A stretch of DNA of 64,000 bases from Formosa sp. Hel1_33_131 (GTDB lineage: Bacteria > Bacteroidota > Bacteroidia > Flavobacteriales > Flavobacteriaceae), in NCBI GenBank assembly GCA_949499105.1, contig CATEFX010000019.1, positions 62,001-126,000 of the forward strand, read 5' to 3'. Position numbers and translations under genes: made by a program. The notes under the pieces are model-generated. The model saw nothing but the letters and a program-made list of their open reading frames with translations. It searched no databases and was not told the DNA's origin. Below, piece after piece: positions 62,517-64,000 of the stretch. How positions within the stretch are numbered: the stretch's first letter is position 1; each line of letters opens with the position of its first letter.

Positions 62517-63065
62517 TTAAATGACTTTCAATACCGCATCCATCACAAACTGATAATAAGGCATATCGGCAGGGACTATTGTGAACGTTGGGTGATTTTG
62601 AAGCATACACTCTTTGAGTTCTTCAAAAGAAAAAAGGCGTAGGTCATCCACTTCAGTCTCTTGAATGGTGAGATGAGAAACCGTTGTTTCTAGTTTTATT
62701 AAAAATACATGTTGAAATTCGCAGTCAATAATACCGGTATCAAAATGATTGGTATTTTTTCGGATATCAAAAGGGGTTAAATCCTTTTCAAGTATATCTA
62801 ACCCAATTTCTTCTTTTACCTCCCGAATCGCACCTTCAATAATGGATTCTCCTGCACTCACATGTCCTGCGACCGAAACATCCCAAAACCCTGGAAAGGT
62901 TTGTTTTGTAAGGCTTCGTTTTTGGAGTAAAAGAGCAGGAGCAGGAGTATAAAACCAAACATGCACTGTCGGATGAAACCAACCCTTTTGGTGGGCTTCA
63001 TCTTTTAAGCACGTTTTTCCTGTTGGCTTCCCTTCAGAATCCCAGATGTCTAAATATTCGTCCAC
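62517..63065 (-). CDS. Nudix hydrolase, IPP isomerase-like
   Basis: A 182-residue Nudix protein. The box fits perfectly: GHVSAGESIIEGAIREVKEE followed by IGL (GX5EX7REUXEEXGU). The N-terminal DEYLDIWDSEGKPTGKTCLK and HPTVHVWFYTPAPALLLQKR place it with the Idi-like Nudix subgroup (YfcD type) rather than nucleotide pyrophosphatases. The start is GTG at 63063-63065, since the next codons upstream include an in-frame stop (the stop of the M42 gene). Cotranscribed with it (6-bp gap). Confidence 0.88.
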   Translation of the reverse strand: MDEYLDIWDSEGKPTGKTCLKDEAHQKGWFHPTVHVWFYTPAPALLLQKRSLTKQTFPGFWDVSVAGHVSAGESIIEGAIREVKEEIGLDILEKDLTPFDIRKNTNHFDTGIIDCEFQHVFLIKLETTVSHLTIQETEVDDLRLFSFEELKECMLQNHPTFTIVPADMPYYQFVMDAVLKVI

Positions 63066-63071
63066 TAAAAA

Positions 63072-64000
63072 TTAATCAAAATAACTAAACGTTTCACCGT
63101 CTTTGATATTTAATAAAGTTTCGTAAATCATTTTAATGACATTCTCAACATCATCTCTGTGGACCATTTCTACAGTTGTATGCATGTATCGCAATGGTAA
63201 TGAAATCAGTGCAGAAGCAACGCCGCCATTACTATAAGCAAAGGCATCTGTATCAGTTCCAGTCGCTCTCGAAAGTGCGGCACGTTGGAACGGGATTTTA
63301 TGCGCTTCGGCTGTTTCTGTGATTAAATCACGTAATTTTTGTTGAACCGCAGGTGCATATGCTATCACAGGCCCTTTGCCCATTTCGCAATGGCCTTGGG
63401 TCTTTTTATCGATCATTGGAGTGGTGGTGTCGTGTGTCACATCAGTTACAATGGCAACATCGGGTTGAATAGTATGTGTAATCATTTCAGCGCCACGTAA
63501 TCCGATTTCTTCTTGCACGGAATTCGTGATATACAAACCAAAAGGAAGGGTCTTTTTATTTTCATGTAACAATCTAGCCACTTGCGCTATCATAAATCCA
63601 CCCATTCGATTGTCTAAGGCACGACACACAAAATGGTCTTTGTTAAGCACATGGAAAGTATCTGGATAGGTAATGACACACCCGACATGAACGCCCAATT
63701 CATCGACCGCTTCTTTCGTTTTACATCCGATATCAATAAAAATATTATCCGGTTTTGGTGCCTGTTCTTTTGCTAAACTCCGAGTGTGGATGGCTGGCCA
63801 CCCAAAGACACCTTTAACAATCCCCTTTTTGGTATGAATATTGACAATTTTGCTGGGCGCAATTTGATGATCGCTTCCACCATTTCGAATGACATAAATT
63901 AAACCGTCATCAGAAATATAATTGACATACCACGAAATTTCATCGGCATGACCTTCAATCACCACTTTAAATGGTGCATTTGGATTAATGATGCCCACTG
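63072..64000 (-). CDS. M42-family metallo-aminopeptidase, 5' end cut by window edge
   Basis: At least 309 residues of an M42 glutamyl/deblocking aminopeptidase, running off the right edge. Zinc-site residues are visible in order: EGHADEISWYV (His-Asp), CRALDNRMGGFMIAQVA (Asp), SVQEEIGLRGAEM (Glu-Glu), TDVTHDTTTP (Asp) and TTVEMVHRDDVENVI (His). The N-terminal 40-55 residues usual for the family lie outside the window, so the internal Met near the edge is not the start. A cytosolic tetrahedral peptidase by family. Confidence 0.93.
   Translation of the reverse strand, partial: VGIINPNAPFKVVIEGHADEISWYVNYISDDGLIYVIRNGGSDHQIAPSKIVNIHTKKGIVKGVFGWPAIHTRSLAKEQAPKPDNIFIDIGCKTKEAVDELGVHVGCVITYPDTFHVLNKDHFVCRALDNRMGGFMIAQVARLLHENKKTLPFGLYITNSVQEEIGLRGAEMITHTIQPDVAIVTDVTHDTTTPMIDKKTQGHCEMGKGPVIAYAPAVQQKLRDLITETAEAHKIPFQRAALSRATGTDTDAFAYSNGGVASALISLPLRYMHTTVEMVHRDDVENVIKMIYETLLNIKDGETFSYFD

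Overview
The window is a low-GC stretch of a Bacteroidota chromosome, most likely from a marine member of the Flavobacteriaceae. The evidence is the gene content (a DUF3822-like protein next to rsmD and rnpB, short Bacteroidota-type DnaX, fused ThrA, KdsB, PhoH, many lipoproteins with an early Cys and an LxxC-type lipobox), the lack of Shine-Dalgarno sequences, and at least eighteen matches to the Bacteroidota -7 promoter element TAnnTTTG just upstream of genes and RNAs. Most of the window is ordinary core genome. No rRNA, tRNA, CRISPR array, prophage or intact transposase was seen.

Layout. 1-9.4 kb (minus): pcrA/uvrD - sua5 - uvrA - LOG-family hydrolase - a large M1-peptidase-like protein cut by the left edge. 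9.6-15.1 kb: a membrane-anchored unknown, recG, a methyltransferase, acpH-like and glmM. 15.2-19.2 kb (minus): a tight YHS - DoxX - ATP-grasp - DinB - NRDE run plus an LpxL-like acyltransferase. 19.3-24.1 kb: rhomboid protease, a possible 39-aa membrane protein, pdxH, SixA-like phosphatase, miaE-like, dnaX and the RNase P RNA. 24.1-30.8 kb: rsmD, DUF3822, a membrane protein, a RecD-like helicase, then kdsB with a CAT-like acyltransferase, a KdnB-like iron dehydrogenase and a PlsC-like acyltransferase. 30.8-38.5 kb (minus): yebC, an RmlD-like reductase, gcvT and thrC-thrB-thrA behind a Thr/Ile-rich leader peptide. 38.8-41.1 kb: glyA, then an accessory patch with a decayed YoeB toxin, a structured inverted repeat and an intact toxin-antitoxin pair. 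41.4-50.2 kb: lipoproteins, a thioesterase, a glutaminyl cyclase, SRP RNA, an SDR enzyme, an FSA-type transaldolase, a TlpA-like protein without cysteines and an ABC-F protein. 50.2-52.7 kb: a GH29 fucosidase and its deleted paralogue. 52.9-64 kb: dnaN, SAM hydroxide adenosyltransferase, phoH, purC, a DUF1624-like membrane protein, acs, a hydrolase lipoprotein, a Bcr/CflA transporter, a Nudix protein and an M42 peptidase cut by the right edge.

Most notable observations: (1) an unannotated 38-codon leader peptide with 7 Thr and 7 Ile codons between a good promoter and thrA, indicating ribosome-mediated attenuation; (2) an A10 run containing the heptamer A AAA AAG in dnaX exactly after the ATPase/collar region, with stops at once in both other frames, suggesting programmed production of a short gamma-like subunit; (3) a fucosidase paralogue reduced to its signal peptide and first ~40 mature residues joined to a type IX secretion C-terminal signal; (4) a YoeB remnant abutting a 115-nt structured inverted repeat, and a REP-like palindrome with a second copy 9 kb away; (5) an ABC-F protein whose motifs predict one canonical and one degenerate ATP site.
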